From: Aeromicrobium piscarium
Lineage (GTDB): Bacteria > Actinomycetota > Actinomycetes > Propionibacteriales > Nocardioidaceae
Assembly: GCF_007421815.1 (NCBI RefSeq)
Contig: NZ_VLNT01000020.1
Coordinates: 1-45,970, forward strand
Direction: 5' to 3'
DNA: 45,970 bases
The notes beneath the pieces were generated by a model, which had not been told where the DNA came from, made no database searches, and was given only the letters and a program-made list of their open reading frames with translations. Positions 26,139 through 34,096 of the stretch are shown in pieces. Made by a program: the position numbers and the translations under genes. Position 1 is the stretch's first letter; each line of letters starts with the position of its first letter.

Positions 26139-26926
26139 TGAGCCAACCCCTCCTTCCAGCCGAAGGCCAGTCGATCGATGGAGGCGAGGACGCCGGTGAC
26201 GAGCACACCCAGCACACCGGCCACGAGGGTCGCCGCGTAGACGCCGTCGAGATTGCTCGCATTGGTGCTGGCCACCAGGATGTAGCCGCCGATGCCCTGC
26301 CCGGAGCCGAACAGCAGCTCGGCGCTCACCGCGACGATCAGTCCGATCGAGGCGGCCACGCGAATGCCCGTGAACATGAAGGGCAGCGCGGCGGGGAGGC
26401 GGATCTGCATCAGGATCCCGGCGCGCGAGACGTGCAGCGTCCGGGCGGTCTGGATGGCCACCGGATCGACCGCACGGGCCGCGTACATGGAGTTGAAGAG
26501 GATCGGCCACATGCACGCCAGCGCGACCGTGAGCGAGAGCGGCAACATGCCCGCGCCCAGGATCAGGACGAGCAGGGGCCCGACGGCGATCGACGGCAGC
26601 GGGCGGAGGATCTCGACCGGCAGCAGGAACATCGAGAAGATCGTCGGCACTGCCCCCATCAGGCCGCCGAGGATGATGCCCACGACCGAGGCGATCACCA
26701 GTCCGAGCAGCCACTGCCGCAGCGTGAAGCCGATCTGGGTCCAGAACTCGCCATCGCCGAGCAGGTTGACGACCTGGCCGCCGACGGCGCTCGGCAGGGG
26801 CAGACCCTCGCCGGAGAGCAGCCCTGTGCGGATCACCAGCTCCAGCACCGCGACGAAGCCGACCACGCCGACGACGCCCAGGACCACCTGGGTGCGCCGC
26901 GTGAGCGGATCGTGGATCAATTGCAT
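26135..26926 (-). CDS. NMT1/SsuA-type ABC importer, permease 1
   Basis: A 263-residue membrane protein of the same BPD_transp_1 family as its downstream neighbour. The helices VVLGVVGVVGFVAVLELVI and WLLGLVIASVVGIILGGLMG and the EAA-like loop ILMQIRLPAALPFMFTGIRVAASIGLIV are clear. Having two non-identical permeases is less common than the usual homodimer of SsuC-type systems. It lies 72 bases after the binding-protein gene. Confidence 0.9.
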   Translation of the reverse strand: MQLIHDPLTRRTQVVLGVVGVVGFVAVLELVIRTGLLSGEGLPLPSAVGGQVVNLLGDGEFWTQIGFTLRQWLLGLVIASVVGIILGGLMGAVPTIFSMFLLPVEILRPLPSIAVGPLLVLILGAGMLPLSLTVALACMWPILFNSMYAARAVDPVAIQTARTLHVSRAGILMQIRLPAALPFMFTGIRVAASIGLIVAVSAELLFGSGQGIGGYILVASTNASNLDGVYAATLVAGVLGVLVTGVLASIDRLAFGWKEGLAQ

Positions 26927-26998
26927 CGAATCAGTCCTCTGGTGGTGTGGATCGTGCCGCGCGGAGCCTGGGACCCGCGCGGCACGGCCCGGGGGACG

Positions 26999-27958
26999 TC
27001 AGTCCTCGTTGACGATCGTGAACTCGGACGCGTCATAGCCCTCGTCGATGATTCCCAGCTCGGCCATGAAGTCGGCGATGTCCTGCATGCCCTCGACACT
27101 GAGCTGCACGTCGAGCACGGGAAGGTGCATCTCGGCGGTCGCCTCGGGGTCGGCGTCCGTCGCCTCGGGCCACCAGGAGCGGAACTCGTCGTCCTTGCCC
27201 TCCATGTCATCGCGGGCGGCGTTCAGCGCCTTGGCGAAGCGCTCGACGGTGTCGGCATCGGAGTTCGCGAACTGGGTGCTGGTGACGAAGGTCGAGACCG
27301 GCAGGCCGACCGTCTCACCCTGCACGAGATTGGCCACCTGGCGAAGACCCGCCTGTCGCGCCGCGGTGGCGTAGGGCTCGGGGAGGTAGCCGGCCTCGAT
27401 CGATCCGTTCTGCACCCCCGCGACCATCTCGGGGAAGGGCACCTCGACCCACTCGGGCTCGGCGTCGACGCCCTCCTCCTGTGCGTGCCGGGCGAAGGTC
27501 ACGTCGCCGATGTTGTTGGTGGTGTTGATGCCGACGGTCGCGCCGTCGAGGTCCCCGAGCTCCTCGATCGGCGACTCGGGGGTGACGAAGACGCCGAGCT
27601 CGTCCTCGCCGAGACCGCTCACGAGGGCGACGGTCTGGACCGGGGCGCCCTGCGCGCTGGCCACGGTGGAGCTGATGGCATTGGAGAAGGCGAAGTCCAG
27701 CTCGCCGGCCACGACCTGCTGGATGCCGACCGGGCCGCCTTGCAGCGGCTCGAAGGTGACCTTCAGGCCCTGCTCCTCGTACTGGCCGTGGTCCTCGGCC
27801 CAGTAGACCGGGGCGTAGTCCGCGAGCGGCAGCACGCCGACGGTGATCTCGGTGAGCTCGTCACCGTCCCCGCTTCCGTCGCCGCCGTCACCCCCGCAGG
27901 CAGTGAGTAGCAAGGGCGTGGTGGCGGCGAGGGCCGCGAGCTTCCAGCGTGTGCGCAT
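26999..27958 (-). CDS. NMT1/THI5-like ABC importer, solute-binding lipoprotein
   Basis: A 319-residue lipoprotein. The signal peptide ends in the lipobox LLTAC, followed by a Gly/Asp linker and the NMT1/SsuA two-lobed domain (TEITVGVLPLADYAPVYWAEDHGQYEEQGLKVTFE). Members bind sulfonates, nitrate, thiamine precursors, riboflavin-like compounds or aromatic carboxylates. First gene of the importer-monooxygenase operon, divergent from the MarR gene. The ligand is unknown, but the catabolic neighbours suggest an aromatic or N-heterocyclic acid. Confidence 0.93.
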   Translation of the reverse strand: MRTRWKLAALAATTPLLLTACGGDGGDGSGDGDELTEITVGVLPLADYAPVYWAEDHGQYEEQGLKVTFEPLQGGPVGIQQVVAGELDFAFSNAISSTVASAQGAPVQTVALVSGLGEDELGVFVTPESPIEELGDLDGATVGINTTNNIGDVTFARHAQEEGVDAEPEWVEVPFPEMVAGVQNGSIEAGYLPEPYATAARQAGLRQVANLVQGETVGLPVSTFVTSTQFANSDADTVERFAKALNAARDDMEGKDDEFRSWWPEATDADPEATAEMHLPVLDVQLSVEGMQDIADFMAELGIIDEGYDASEFTIVNED

Positions 27959-28035
27959 CCGTGAACTCCTGGGGGGTGGACCGGGGTGTGTCCCCGATCA
28001 CGTCGCTGATGTCGCACCAGTGTGGACATCTTTTA

Positions 28036-28058
28036 TCTAAGAGGTCAAGCTCTAAGAG
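28036..28058. promoter_or_regulatory. Direct repeat TCTAAGAG in the importer/marR divergent region
   Basis: TCTAAGAG occurs at 28036-28043 and again at 28051-28058, a 15-base period, in an AT-rich stretch within the 259-base divergent spacer. It is close to the importer start and resembles the AAGATATTT sites of the ALDH/cupin spacer. A MarR-family operator is plausible but unproven. Confidence 0.4.
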
Positions 28059-28217
28059 ACTTTTTTTACCTGCCCGACATCAAATGAGAGACAACTACCA
28101 CTGGATCGAGTACCTTTTGTGAGGGTAGGCAAACCACAGACGTGACCCCACCCGCGAGGTACTGTCGGGTAGCGCCCGAGGACGGTGCGACACCTTACCG
28201 CTGAGGAGATTTCGACA

Positions 28218-28769
28218 ATGGCGACATCGCGCCCCAGGCGATCATCGGACCTGGTCGACCTCATCATCGACCAGTGGAGCCGGGAGATCCCCGATCTGGA
28301 CGTGGGTAGCATCGGCGTGCTCGGACGCCTCCACCGCTGCGACCTGCGTTACCAGGCGCTCGTCAGCGAGATCCTCGCCGAGTTCAACCTCACCACCGCC
28401 TCCTTCGACGTGCTCGCCTCCTTGCGACGCAGCGGCCCGGACTACCGGCGCACCGCCGGGCAGCTGGCCGAGATCGGCCTGGTCAGCAGCGGCGGCATCA
28501 CCCAACGCATCGACCGACTCGTCGACGCCGGCCTGGTGGAGCGCTCCAAGGAGCCGCACGACCGCCGGATCGTCTACATCCAACTGACCGCGGAAGGCAA
28601 GGACCTCATCGATACCGTCCTCCAGCGGCACTTCGACGAGCAGAACACCCTCCTAGCGGGACTGAACCGGGCCGAACAGCGTCAGCTCGCCCAGCTGCTG
28701 TCGCGACTGGAGGTCTCCCTCGAGATGGCCGAACGCCGCCGCGACGAACCCAACCTCGACGCCGGCTGA
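28218..28769 (+). CDS. MarR-family transcriptional regulator
   Basis: A 183-residue winged-helix regulator. The recognition region TTASFDVLASLRRSGPDYRRTAGQLAEIGLVSSGGITQRIDRLVDAGLVERSKEPHDRRIVYIQLT contains the conserved D-x-R-(R)-x-x-x-(V/I)-x-L-T wing, and long N- and C-terminal helices would form the dimer interface. The ATG at 28218 is preferred over an upstream in-frame ATG because GAGGAG sits nine bases before it. Its place between the importer and the catabolic operon makes it the likely repressor of both, released by substrate or an intermediate (inference). Confidence 0.93.
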   Translation: MATSRPRRSSDLVDLIIDQWSREIPDLDVGSIGVLGRLHRCDLRYQALVSEILAEFNLTTASFDVLASLRRSGPDYRRTAGQLAEIGLVSSGGITQRIDRLVDAGLVERSKEPHDRRIVYIQLTAEGKDLIDTVLQRHFDEQNTLLAGLNRAEQRQLAQLLSRLEVSLEMAERRRDEPNLDAG

Positions 28770-28790
28770 CGGAAGGCTGAGGGCCACGTT

Positions 28791-29035
28791 CGGTGGTTGA
28801 GTAGGAAGCTCGCTCAGCGAGCGACCGTATCGAAACCATCCCCACCCAACGTGGCCTCGATACGCGTCGGCCGTGGACGGCCTTTGGCTACTCGACCACC
28901 GAGGGCCGGGTCGGTGGTTGAGTAGCCCGCGAGGAACGAGCGGCGTATCGAAACCACCTACCGCAACCGTGGTCTCGCTGCTCGACCACCGAGGGCCGGG
29001 TCCTCCCTTGGGCTACTCGACCACCGAAGGCTCAC
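28791..29035. repeat. Cluster of GGTGGTTGAGTAG-type palindromic repeats
   Basis: The convergent marR/aldehyde-dehydrogenase spacer holds two copies of an element running from GGTGGTTGAGTAG to CGTATCGAAACCA(C/T)C (28792-28840 and 28913-28958). Inverted copies are at about 28851-28900 (CTCGATACG...GGCTACTCGACCACC) and partial inverted copies near 28969-28990 and 29010-29045. From memory this is a widespread intergenic repeat of actinomycetes. It probably ends transcription from both sides. Confidence 0.88.
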
Positions 29036-29048
29036 CGCCAGTGTGGTC

Positions 29049-30557
29049 TCAGTGGCGGCCCCAGGGGATGGGCTCGCCGGTGAGATCCCAGTACAGGCTC
29101 TTCTGCCGCATGTACTGGGCGATGCCGTCGCGGCCCTTCTCCGTCCCCAGGCCGCTCTCCTTGTGCCCGGAGAACGGCGTCGAGATGCTGAACTGCTTGT
29201 AGGTGTTGATCCAGACCGTTCCCGCCTCGACGGCCCGCGCGATACGCCAGGCACGCCGGTAGTCGGCGGTCCAGATGCCGCAGGCGAGACCGAAGTCGTT
29301 GTCATTGGCCTGGGCGATGAGCTCGCTCTCGTCCTCGAAGGACAGCACCACGGCGACGGGGCCGAAGATCTCCTCACGGCAGATGGTGTCCTCATTGCGG
29401 ACCCCGCCGAGGATCGTCGGCAGATAGTAGGCGCCCTCGGACAGCACCTCGTCCTCGGGCACACGGGCTCCGGTGAGCACCTGCGCGCCCTCCTCGACCG
29501 CCTGCCGCACCATCTCCGCAACCTGATCGCGATGGTCGTGGTGGACCATCGGGGCGATATCGGTCGCCGGGTCGGTGCCCGGGCCGACCCGCAGCGATTC
29601 GGCACGCTCCACCAGACGGCGCACGAACTCGTCGTAGACCTCGGCATGGACGAATACCCGAGAGCCGGCGATGCAGCTCTGCCCGCTGGACGAGAAGATC
29701 CCGTACGCGACGCCGGCTACGGCTTGATCGAGGTCGGCATCGGGGAAGACGATCGTCGGCGACTTCCCGCCGAGCTCGAGCGTGACGGGCATGACCTTGT
29801 CGGCGGCGACACGACCGATGCTGCGACCGGTCGTGGTGCCGCCGGTGAACGAGATCTTGCCGACGCCCGGATGGGCGACGAGGGCATTGCCGATGATGCG
29901 CCCCGAGCCGGGGAGCACCGACAGCAGACCCGGCGGGAGACCCGCCTCCTCGCAGATGCGGCCGAGCAGCAGGGACACGAGCGGTGCCCAGACCGGCGGC
30001 TTCAGCACCACCGCATTGCCCGCCGCCAGTGCCGGAGCGACCTTCTGCGCGTCCGAGGCGATCGGCGAGTTCCAGGGGGTGATCGCCGCGACGACCCCAT
30101 AAGGCTCGTGCACGGTCATCGTGAGACTGCCGCCGCGCTGCGGGGTGACCGACTCCTCCATGGTCTCGAGGGCCGCGGCCATATAGCGGAAGGTGCCGGC
30201 CGCGCTCGCCGCGAGGGCGCGGGTCTCGCCGAGCGTCTTGCCGGTGTCGGCGGTCTGGACGCGGGCGATCTCGTCGGCGCGCTCCTCGATGAGATCGCCG
30301 ATCCGGTACAGCACACGGGCCCGTTCATGGGGCAGCAGATCGCGCCAGCCGCTCTCGCGTGCCGCGGCGTGGCCGCCCGCGACCGCCTCCTCGACATCCT
30401 CGAGCGCGGCGCCGTGGAAGGCGTGCACGACGGCACCGGTGGCGGGGTCGCGCGTCTCGATGAGGTCGCCGCCGCCACGGCGCCACCGGCCGGCCACGAG
30501 GATCTCATCGGACCACCCGGTGACCGGACCGATGCCGTCGACCGTGGATAGAGTCAT
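29049..30557 (-). CDS. NAD(P)-dependent aldehyde dehydrogenase
   Basis: A 502-residue ALDH-superfamily enzyme that oxidises an aldehyde to an acid. The proton-relay Asn in TPWNSP, Glu261 in LELGGKSP and the nucleophile Cys295 in SSSGQSCIAGSR are present, as is EEIFGPV. The cofactor strand reads VVLKPPVWAP in place of the usual KPSExTP; this may alter NAD/NADP choice. It is divergent from the 13-gene operon across a 184-base spacer and shares a likely operator with it, so a semialdehyde intermediate of that pathway is its probable substrate. Confidence 0.92.
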   Translation of the reverse strand: MTLSTVDGIGPVTGWSDEILVAGRWRRGGGDLIETRDPATGAVVHAFHGAALEDVEEAVAGGHAAARESGWRDLLPHERARVLYRIGDLIEERADEIARVQTADTGKTLGETRALAASAAGTFRYMAAALETMEESVTPQRGGSLTMTVHEPYGVVAAITPWNSPIASDAQKVAPALAAGNAVVLKPPVWAPLVSLLLGRICEEAGLPPGLLSVLPGSGRIIGNALVAHPGVGKISFTGGTTTGRSIGRVAADKVMPVTLELGGKSPTIVFPDADLDQAVAGVAYGIFSSSGQSCIAGSRVFVHAEVYDEFVRRLVERAESLRVGPGTDPATDIAPMVHHDHRDQVAEMVRQAVEEGAQVLTGARVPEDEVLSEGAYYLPTILGGVRNEDTICREEIFGPVAVVLSFEDESELIAQANDNDFGLACGIWTADYRRAWRIARAVEAGTVWINTYKQFSISTPFSGHKESGLGTEKGRDGIAQYMRQKSLYWDLTGEPIPWGRH

Positions 30558-30573
30558 GAAAATCTCCTTAGGG

Positions 30574-30584
30574 CAAAGATATTT
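30574..30584. promoter_or_regulatory. Candidate operator half near the ALDH start (CAAAGATATTT)
   Basis: CAAAGATATTT lies 17 bases upstream of the ALDH start codon. It matches, in opposite orientation, CTAAGATATTT at 30700-30710 before the cupin gene. Both are in AT-rich patches within otherwise GC-rich sequence. The mirrored placement at both ends of the divergent spacer suggests one regulator controls both directions. Confidence 0.45.
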
Positions 30585-30697
30585 TTGAAGGACCGGTGAA
30601 CCCTGGGAAGCTGGGCCGATCGGCTTCTCACGCGTGCTCGGATATCGCTTTTCTCAGCGATCACGCCTTGACGCGCAGCGTGACACGCCTCATAGTA

Positions 30698-30710
30698 CTA
30701 AATATCTTAG
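30698..30710. promoter_or_regulatory. Candidate operator before the cupin operon (CTAAATATCTTAG)
   Basis: CTAAATATCTTAG is a near-perfect 13-base palindrome (CTAA...TTAG) 32 bases upstream of the cupin start. Its reverse complement contains CTAAGATATTT, matching the site at 30574-30584 at ten of eleven positions. It probably overlaps the promoter of the long operon. Confidence 0.5.
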
Positions 30711-30741
30711 CTCTGAAACAACAGCTTGAAGGAGTCACCCG

Positions 30742-31272
30742 ATGACCACCACCGATGCGAATGTCGACGCCAACCCCGAGCTCGAGCAGCTGATCGATTC
30801 CTGCATTGCCTCGCGTGAGACCCGCAACGAGGACTGGGACACGCTCGGCTTCCAGGCCCAGAAGGGCGGCGATCGCTTCCGCCGCGCCCAGATCCGCTAC
30901 GTCGGCTCCGGCGCGACGGGCAACCACGAGGGCGATGACAACATCATCCCCTCGAAGGGCTTCACCTTCTCCAACATGCGGCTCCCCTCCGGCGCGGTCG
31001 GCCCCGAGCACACGCACAATGACGTCGAGGAGGCCTTCTTCGTCCTCGAGGGCGAGGTCGAGGTCACCGTCCACGATGTCGAGGACGGCACCAAGACCGC
31101 CACCCGCGTGCTCGGCTACCGCGACCTCATCGTCGTGCCGGCCGGCGTGCCGCGCAGCCTGCGCAATCCGGGCACCGAGGACGCGCTCTTCTGCGTCATC
31201 ATCGGCACCCAGAAGCCCCAGCTGCCGACCTACCCCAAGACGTCGGAGATGTACGGCGTCACGCGCGACTGA
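30742..31272 (+). CDS. Cupin-domain protein
   Basis: A 176-residue single-cupin protein, first gene of the 13-gene operon. Motif 1 GPEHTHNDVEEAFFVLEGEVEVTV supplies the H-x-H...E metal ligands, and the second motif VPAGVPRSLRNPG is present but with Arg where a metal-binding His is usual, so the metal site has three ligands at most. It could be a small dioxygenase, an isomerase or an accessory protein. A GAAGGAG site seven bases upstream supports the ATG. Confidence 0.85.
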   Translation: MTTTDANVDANPELEQLIDSCIASRETRNEDWDTLGFQAQKGGDRFRRAQIRYVGSGATGNHEGDDNIIPSKGFTFSNMRLPSGAVGPEHTHNDVEEAFFVLEGEVEVTVHDVEDGTKTATRVLGYRDLIVVPAGVPRSLRNPGTEDALFCVIIGTQKPQLPTYPKTSEMYGVTRD

Positions 31273-31305
31273 CCCGATTCACCACCACAGGGAGGCACAC
31301 CTGCG

Positions 31306-32268
31306 ATGGACACCAGGAATGATTCACGCGAGCTGCGCGTCAGCCAGATGCGCTGGGAGGCCGACGGCGTCCTGAGCGTCCGGCTCTGCGACCCGTCAGG
31401 AGAGGAACTGCCCTCCTGGCAGCCCGGCGCTCACCTCGCGCTGCATCTCCCCGGGGGTCTCGTCCGGGAGTTCTCTCTCTGCTCCGATCCGCAGGACCGC
31501 GACGGCTGGACCGTCGCGGTCCTGCGGGAGCCGAGCTCACGCGGCGGCAGTGCCTATGTGCACACGCAGCTGCGCGTCGGCGACCTGATCACCGTCGACG
31601 GGCCCCGCAACAACTTCGGCCTCGAGGACGCCGAGCGCTACCTGCTCATCGCGGGTGGCATCGGCATCACCCCGATCCTCGCGATGGCCCGCGAGCTGGA
31701 GAGCCGCGGCGCCGACTGGCGCATGCTCTACGCCGGCCGCTGGGTCACCACCATGGCCTTCCTCGCCGAATTGGATCGGATCGGCGCGGGCAAGGTGGAG
31801 CTGCATGCCGACGACGAGGCCGGCGGCCCGCCCGATCTGGCGGCGACCCTCGCCGATGTCGACGGCCGCACCCTCGTCTATGTCTGCGGCCCCGAGCCGC
31901 TGCTCGCCGCCGTCGAGGAGCAGCTGGCCGATCCGGGCCGCCTGCGCCTCGAGCGCTTCAAGGCGCCCGAGCCCATCGCCCCGCCCGAGGGCGGGGATCA
32001 GCCCTTCGACATCGTCTGCGCCGGCTCCGGCCGCCGCATCCACGTGCCGGTCGACACCACCGCGCTCGCCGCGCTGGAGGCCGCCGGGGTCCCGATGCCG
32101 AGCTCCTGCACGGAGGGCATCTGCGGCACCTGCGAGACCGGCGTGATCGCCGGCACCGTCGACCACCGCGACTTCCTGCTCACCGAGGACGAGAAGAGCG
32201 CGCAGACGACGATGTTCGTGTGCGTCTCGCGTGCGCTCACCCCCGAGCTCACCCTCGACGTCTCCTGA
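31306..32268 (+). CDS. Class IA oxygenase reductase (PDR/VanB family)
   Basis: A 320-residue electron-transfer protein with three domains in the phthalate-dioxygenase-reductase order. The FMN domain has REFSLCSDP (about residue 54), the NAD domain has AGGIGITPILAMA (about 117), and the C-terminal plant-type [2Fe-2S] ferredoxin domain has Cys268, Cys273, Cys276 and Cys306 (C-x4-C-x2-C-x29-C). It would pass electrons from NADH to the Rieske oxygenase at the far end of the operon. No separate ferredoxin is needed or present. Confidence 0.94.
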   Translation: MDTRNDSRELRVSQMRWEADGVLSVRLCDPSGEELPSWQPGAHLALHLPGGLVREFSLCSDPQDRDGWTVAVLREPSSRGGSAYVHTQLRVGDLITVDGPRNNFGLEDAERYLLIAGGIGITPILAMARELESRGADWRMLYAGRWVTTMAFLAELDRIGAGKVELHADDEAGGPPDLAATLADVDGRTLVYVCGPEPLLAAVEEQLADPGRLRLERFKAPEPIAPPEGGDQPFDIVCAGSGRRIHVPVDTTALAALEAAGVPMPSSCTEGICGTCETGVIAGTVDHRDFLLTEDEKSAQTTMFVCVSRALTPELTLDVS

Positions 32269-32293
32269 TCCTTCGACCCCTTTGGAGCCCACC

Positions 32294-33247
32294 GTGACCG
32301 ATTCCGTGATCGTCAACCCCGGACCTCCCGTCGCCACCGTGCGCTCGCTGCGCTCGGTCTCGCTGCTCGTGCCCGATCCCCAGGCGGCGATCGACTTCTA
32401 CACCGGCTCATGGGGACTCAGCGCCGTCGACCAGGGCGATGACGTCGCCTGGCTGCGCGGCACCGGCGAGGAGCACCACATCCTGCACCTCGGCCACCAT
32501 GAGGAGAACGCCCTCGGCCGCATCGTCTTCGCCGTCGCCACGCGCCGGGAGGTCGACGACGCTGCCCGCGCGCTGGAGGCCCTCGGCGTGCCGATCATCC
32601 ACGAGCCCGGCCCGCTCGACGATGCCGCGGGCGGCTACGGCGTGCAGTTCGTCGACCCCGAGGGACGCCTCATCGAGCTCAGCGCCGACCGTTACGCGGT
32701 CACCGCTCAGGACGCCAACGGTCGCGAGGCGATCCCCCGCAAGATCGCCCACGTCGTGCTCAACACCGTCGACATCGACGCCGCCTGTGCCTTCTACACC
32801 GAGGTGCTGGGCATGCGGATCTCGGACTGGTCCGAGCACCAGATGGCCTTCCTGCGCTGCAATAGCGACCACCACGTCATCGCCTTCAACCAGGCCCCGT
32901 GGACCTCGGTCAACCACGTCGCCTACGAGATGCCGACCGTCGACCACTTCATGCGCGGCATCGGCAAGCTCAAGCAGACCGGTGTCAGCCCCGAGTGGGG
33001 GCCGGGTCGCCACGGACCCGGCGACAACACCTTCTCCTACTTCACCGATCCGGCCGGGCTGGTGTGCGAGTACACCTCCGAGGTCGCGCAGATCGACGAG
33101 GACAGCTGGCTCTGCCGCGTGTGGAAGCGAACCCCCGAGCTGTCCGATCAGTGGGGCACCGCCGGTCCCCCGACCGAGAAGATCCGCCGTCACATGGCCG
33201 GCATCCCCGACTCGGGCCACCTCGCCCGCCTCTCGACCACCGCCTGA
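32294..33247 (+). CDS. Type I extradiol dioxygenase-like VOC protein (two domains)
   Basis: A 317-residue protein with two vicinal-oxygen-chelate modules, the layout of BphC/2,3-dihydroxyphenylpropionate-type ring-cleavage dioxygenases. The C-terminal module keeps the metal ligands His153 (KIAHVVL), His208 (VNHVAYEM) and Glu259 (VCEYTSE), and a His-rich catalytic stretch SDHHVIAF at 191-198. The N-terminal module has lost its ligands, as usual. It probably cleaves a catechol-like or hydroxypyridine ring. The GTG at 32294 has GGAG six bases upstream. Confidence 0.88.
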   Translation: MTDSVIVNPGPPVATVRSLRSVSLLVPDPQAAIDFYTGSWGLSAVDQGDDVAWLRGTGEEHHILHLGHHEENALGRIVFAVATRREVDDAARALEALGVPIIHEPGPLDDAAGGYGVQFVDPEGRLIELSADRYAVTAQDANGREAIPRKIAHVVLNTVDIDAACAFYTEVLGMRISDWSEHQMAFLRCNSDHHVIAFNQAPWTSVNHVAYEMPTVDHFMRGIGKLKQTGVSPEWGPGRHGPGDNTFSYFTDPAGLVCEYTSEVAQIDEDSWLCRVWKRTPELSDQWGTAGPPTEKIRRHMAGIPDSGHLARLSTTA

Positions 33248-33259
33248 GCGAGCACGACG

Positions 33260-34096
33260 ATGAGCGAAGCCGTAGCCGTTCCCGTGCCAACCGCGCCTCG
33301 TCCCCGCGAGGGCGACCTGCGGGTCGTCGTGCTGGGCAAGGGGGCGATCGGGGCGCCGGTGCGCGAGGCGCTCGCGTCCGGACATGTCCAAGGGGCCCAG
33401 CTGACCGCGATCGTCGACCGCCGCGGCGCGACTCGGCCCGATGGCGAGCCCATTGAGGGCGATACCTGGCTGGGCGAGGCCGATCTGGTCGTCGAGGCGG
33501 CCGGGCAGCCGGCCGTGGCCTCCCTCGGGACCTCGGTCATCGCCGCCGGGGTGGACCTGCTCGTACTCTCCATCGGCGCACTCGGCGATGAGGACCTGCA
33601 CGACCGGCTCTCTGCCGGGCCCGGCCGGCTCTACCTGTCGACCGGGGCGATCGGGGGACTCGACGTGCTCCGGGCCGTCGCAGATGCAGGCACACTGCAG
33701 TACGCCCGTATCGAGACCACCAAGAAGCCCCGGACGCTGATCCAGGACTGGATGTCCCAAGGCCAGCGCGCCGAGCTGCTCGACGCCGTCAGCCGTGTGG
33801 AGGTGCTGCGGGGAAGCCCCCAGCACATCGCCGGCGCCTTCCCGGCCTCCGCGAATGTCGCGATGGCTGTGGCGGCAGCCGCGGGCTCCCGCTCGCTCGT
33901 CGAGGCAGCGGTCTTCGCCGACCCCACATGTACCGTGACGACCCACGAGATCACCGTCGAGTCGACCACCGGCACCTATCGCTTCCAGATCGCGAACCGG
34001 CCGTCTCCGGAGAATCCGGCGACCTCCGGTCTGGTCCCGCTCAGCGTGCTGCGTGCGATCCGCGACCTCGCCGGGCGGAAGGAGACCGTGCTGTGA
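33260..34096 (+). CDS. Aspartate dehydrogenase (NadX-like)
   Basis: A 278-residue NAD(P)-dependent dehydrogenase of the AspDH family, which interconverts L-aspartate with oxaloacetate and ammonia via iminoaspartate. The Rossmann motif VVLGKGAIG (24-31), STGAIGGLD (127-134), TTKKP (153-157), the AGAFPASANVAMAVAAA segment and the catalytic His229 in VTTHEIT are intact, and the end NRPSPENPATSGLVPLSV is diagnostic. No nadA/nadC lie nearby, so its role is more likely catabolic (handling an imine or ammonia) than NAD synthesis. It overlaps the next gene by four bases. Confidence 0.92.
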   Translation: MSEAVAVPVPTAPRPREGDLRVVVLGKGAIGAPVREALASGHVQGAQLTAIVDRRGATRPDGEPIEGDTWLGEADLVVEAAGQPAVASLGTSVIAAGVDLLVLSIGALGDEDLHDRLSAGPGRLYLSTGAIGGLDVLRAVADAGTLQYARIETTKKPRTLIQDWMSQGQRAELLDAVSRVEVLRGSPQHIAGAFPASANVAMAVAAAAGSRSLVEAAVFADPTCTVTTHEITVESTTGTYRFQIANRPSPENPATSGLVPLSVLRAIRDLAGRKETVL

